Positions 62,503 through 64,000 of a stretch of DNA of 64,000 nt are shown here, in pieces. Both the position numbers and the translations under genes were made by a program. Location of the stretch: NCBI GenBank assembly GCA_018815325.1, contig JAHIYE010000009.1, forward strand, positions 62,001-126,000. Direction: 5' to 3'. The notes beneath the pieces are model-generated. The model searched no databases. It saw nothing but the letters and a program-made list of their open reading frames with translations, and was not told where the DNA came from. Every line of letters begins with the position of its first letter. The stretch's first letter is position 1. Source of the stretch: Gammaproteobacteria bacterium. Its GTDB lineage: Bacteria; Pseudomonadota; Gammaproteobacteria; Burkholderiales; Burkholderiaceae_C.

Positions 62503-62739
62503 TGCACCAGAATACTTTTTTATTATTTGTTTTTAACCTTTATTCGGGAATTAATAAATGTCAATGACCCCGATAGAATTTTCAAGCATTTGGCTGGGTG
62601 CGGCCCATCCCCGCTGCTGAACGATCCTGGTGGGTGCAGAATCAGGGCGTGCCGTGTCAGGGGGAACTTCACAAGCCCCCTGCACTCCCATACTCGCTAC
62701 CCACCTGTTTAATACCCGCCCTACCTGCCATCAGCCCTC
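62503..62739. other. Intergenic region between cfa and dsbD-like genes
   Basis: No gene is seen. The left third is AT-rich (TTTTTTATTATTTG at 62515-62528), likely promoter sequence. CAGGGGG at 62658-62664 and CCCCCTG at 62676-62682 form a possible hairpin 58 bp before the dsbD-like ATG. Confidence 0.4.
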
Positions 62740-64000
62740 ATGACCTCTGTTTCGCGCCTGCGCCAGCTGTTCGGCTCGCTTCTCTTCCTCGCAGCCACCT
62801 TCCTGTCGCTTGCGTCAGAGGCCCAGATCACCGCTCCACAGTCTGTGGTCAGCACCGACCAGATGCGGGCCGAGCTCATGGCCTATGCGCCTCAGGGAGT
62901 TGCCCCGGGAAATACCGTCTGGGCCGGGCTGCAGCTCACGCACAAGCCTGAATGGCACACCTACTGGAAGAATTCCGGCGACTCCGGCCTGCCCACCGTG
63001 CTGGAATGGACGCTGCCCAATGGGGTAAGCGCTGGCGACATTGCCTGGCCGCTGCCGCACAAGATTCCGCTGGGCACCCTGGCCAACTACGGCTATGAAG
63101 GCACGGTGCTGCTGCCCGTGCCGCTCACCATCGGCCCCGACTTCAAGCCTTCGCTGCTCTCGCCCAACCTCGACATCAAACTCAAGGCCGTCTGGCTGAT
63201 CTGCCGCCTGGAGTGCATCCCTGAAGAGGGTGAGTTTGTGCTGCGCATCCCCGCCGCCAGTTCCACCGCCCTGAACGCGCCAGCCTTCGAAGCCGCCTTT
63301 GCCGCCCAGCCCAAGCCGCTCAGCCAGACGGCCAGTACAGACAGCAAGGTCGAAGTCGCTGGCTCGTCCATCAAGCTCAGCATCAACGGACTGCCTGCTT
63401 CGCTGCAGGGCAAAACCCTGGATTTCTTCCCCGAAACCCCGGAGGTGATCGACAACGTCGCGCCCCTCAGCCAAAGCTGGCAGGGCAGCACCTGGACCGG
63501 CCAGGTGGCACTCTCGGCCCAGCGCAGCAACAGTCCTACCACGATGCCTGTGGTGCTGGCCTACCGGGCTGAGGCTTACCGGATCGAAGCTCCCGTGAAT
63601 GGCCCCTGGCCTGCCGGAGCCACCAAAGTGGGCGTCTCACCCGCCCTGCAGGCAGCGCTGGATGGCAACCGTGCGTCGGGTGCCGCGCCCGCCGTGTCGC
63701 TCACGCTGGCCGCTGCCTTGCTGGGCGCGCTGATTGGAGGCCTGATTCTCAACCTCATGCCTTGCGTATTCCCGGTGCTGGCCATCAAGGTAGTGAGCTT
63801 CACCCGCCATGCAGATGACAGGCGCGGCCACCGCATCAGCGGGCTGGCCTATACCGCTGGCGTGGTTGCCAGTTTTGTCGCATTGGGCATGCTGCTGTTG
63901 GGCCTGCGCGCAGCTGGCGAGAGCCTGGGCTGGGGCTTTCAACTGCAAAATCCCTGGGTGGTGGCCAGCCTGGCTGCCCTGTTCACGCTGATCGGCTTGA
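62740..64000 (+). CDS. dsbD: DsbD-like thiol:disulfide interchange protein, N-terminal part (cut by window end)
   Basis: The open frame runs to the window edge. After a signal peptide (FGSLLFLAATFLSLASEAQ), residues ~30-300 form the periplasmic DsbD alpha-like domain (GLQLTHKPEWHTYWKNSGDSG). It has only CRLEC as its cysteine pair, as in ScsB-like proteins. The membrane domain begins near residue 325 with LILNLMPCVFPVLAIKVVSF, the hallmark of DsbD transmembrane electron carriers. These pass reducing power from cytoplasmic thioredoxin to the periplasm. The C-terminus lies outside. Confidence 0.85.
   Translation, partial: MTSVSRLRQLFGSLLFLAATFLSLASEAQITAPQSVVSTDQMRAELMAYAPQGVAPGNTVWAGLQLTHKPEWHTYWKNSGDSGLPTVLEWTLPNGVSAGDIAWPLPHKIPLGTLANYGYEGTVLLPVPLTIGPDFKPSLLSPNLDIKLKAVWLICRLECIPEEGEFVLRIPAASSTALNAPAFEAAFAAQPKPLSQTASTDSKVEVAGSSIKLSINGLPASLQGKTLDFFPETPEVIDNVAPLSQSWQGSTWTGQVALSAQRSNSPTTMPVVLAYRAEAYRIEAPVNGPWPAGATKVGVSPALQAALDGNRASGAAPAVSLTLAAALLGALIGGLILNLMPCVFPVLAIKVVSFTRHADDRRGHRISGLAYTAGVVASFVALGMLLLGLRAAGESLGWGFQLQNPWVVASLAALFTLIGL

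Overview
The window is high-GC DNA from a betaproteobacterium, most likely a member of the Comamonadaceae (Burkholderiales). The evidence is the family mix (FlgL end, MocR/PhzF/EgtB genes, CmpA/NrtA-like transporter, AtzE/AtzF-type amidases, Cfa, DsbD-like protein) and a short dispersed repeat with the core TAATAGCT..GCGC..AAGGGCTA, a type I associate with that family. Five copies can be read here, two of them in frame inside genes. Genus is inferred only loosely. I see no rRNA, tRNA or CRISPR array.

Layout. 0-11.3 kb: the end of flgL, an HDOD protein, a MocR-type regulator facing a tightly overlapping amino-acid efflux/aminotransferase/PhzF/VOC run, a phosphatase, an EgtB-like protein and a sigma-54 activator. 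11.3-16.9 kb: a leftward sigZ/permease/metallo-hydrolase/redox-disulfide operon, a wrecked carbamoylase gene, and a small GFA/VOC/SRPBCC operon facing a TetR regulator with two visible palindromes. 16.9-24.1 kb: an accessory island with a four-gene overlapping cassette (cytosine-5 methyltransferase, MORC/MutL-like GHKL ATPase, Z1 superfamily II ATPase, PD-(D/E)XK nuclease). It is flanked by a decayed sigma-54-regulator fragment on the left and a 156-bp MITE-like inverted-repeat element on the right.

24.1-28.4 kb: a consensus sigma-54 promoter with paired TGTCGACA palindromes precedes a rhodanese, an OsmC protein, an acyl-CoA-dehydrogenase-fold flavoprotein and a rubredoxin/FAD-reductase fusion, plausibly an inducible sulfur-acquisition or oxidation system. 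28.4-30.3 kb: a zeta GST, an NTF2-like protein and a TetR regulator with two perfect 18-bp operators. 30.3-37.8 kb: a leftward nitrate/cyanate module: a sensor kinase, a response regulator, two paralogous substrate-binding proteins with an odd CxCGRxH N-terminus, permease, ATPase and cyanase. A palindrome of the form TGTAGGGC-N2-GCCCTACA lies before each binding protein. 38.0-40.8 kb: a PotD-like binding protein overlapping a diguanylate cyclase, resembling a polyamine-sensing pair.

41.0-56.7 kb: a nitrogen-scavenging region with allophanate hydrolase, a NitT/TauT-type ABC transporter, a TetR regulator, two amidases, two isochorismatase-fold hydrolases, a BMP-type ABC transporter, AtzG/AtzE/AtzH-like proteins and a GntR regulator. 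Consensus-like sigma-54 promoters precede the allophanate hydrolase gene and the BMP transporter. Together these genes could import and strip ureide or triazine-derived nitrogen down to ammonia, alongside the cyanate module. 56.7-64 kb: an HNH nuclease, a radical SAM/creatininase pair, a class II Fic protein with a repeat-rich promoter, Cfa, and the start of a DsbD-like gene cut by the window end.
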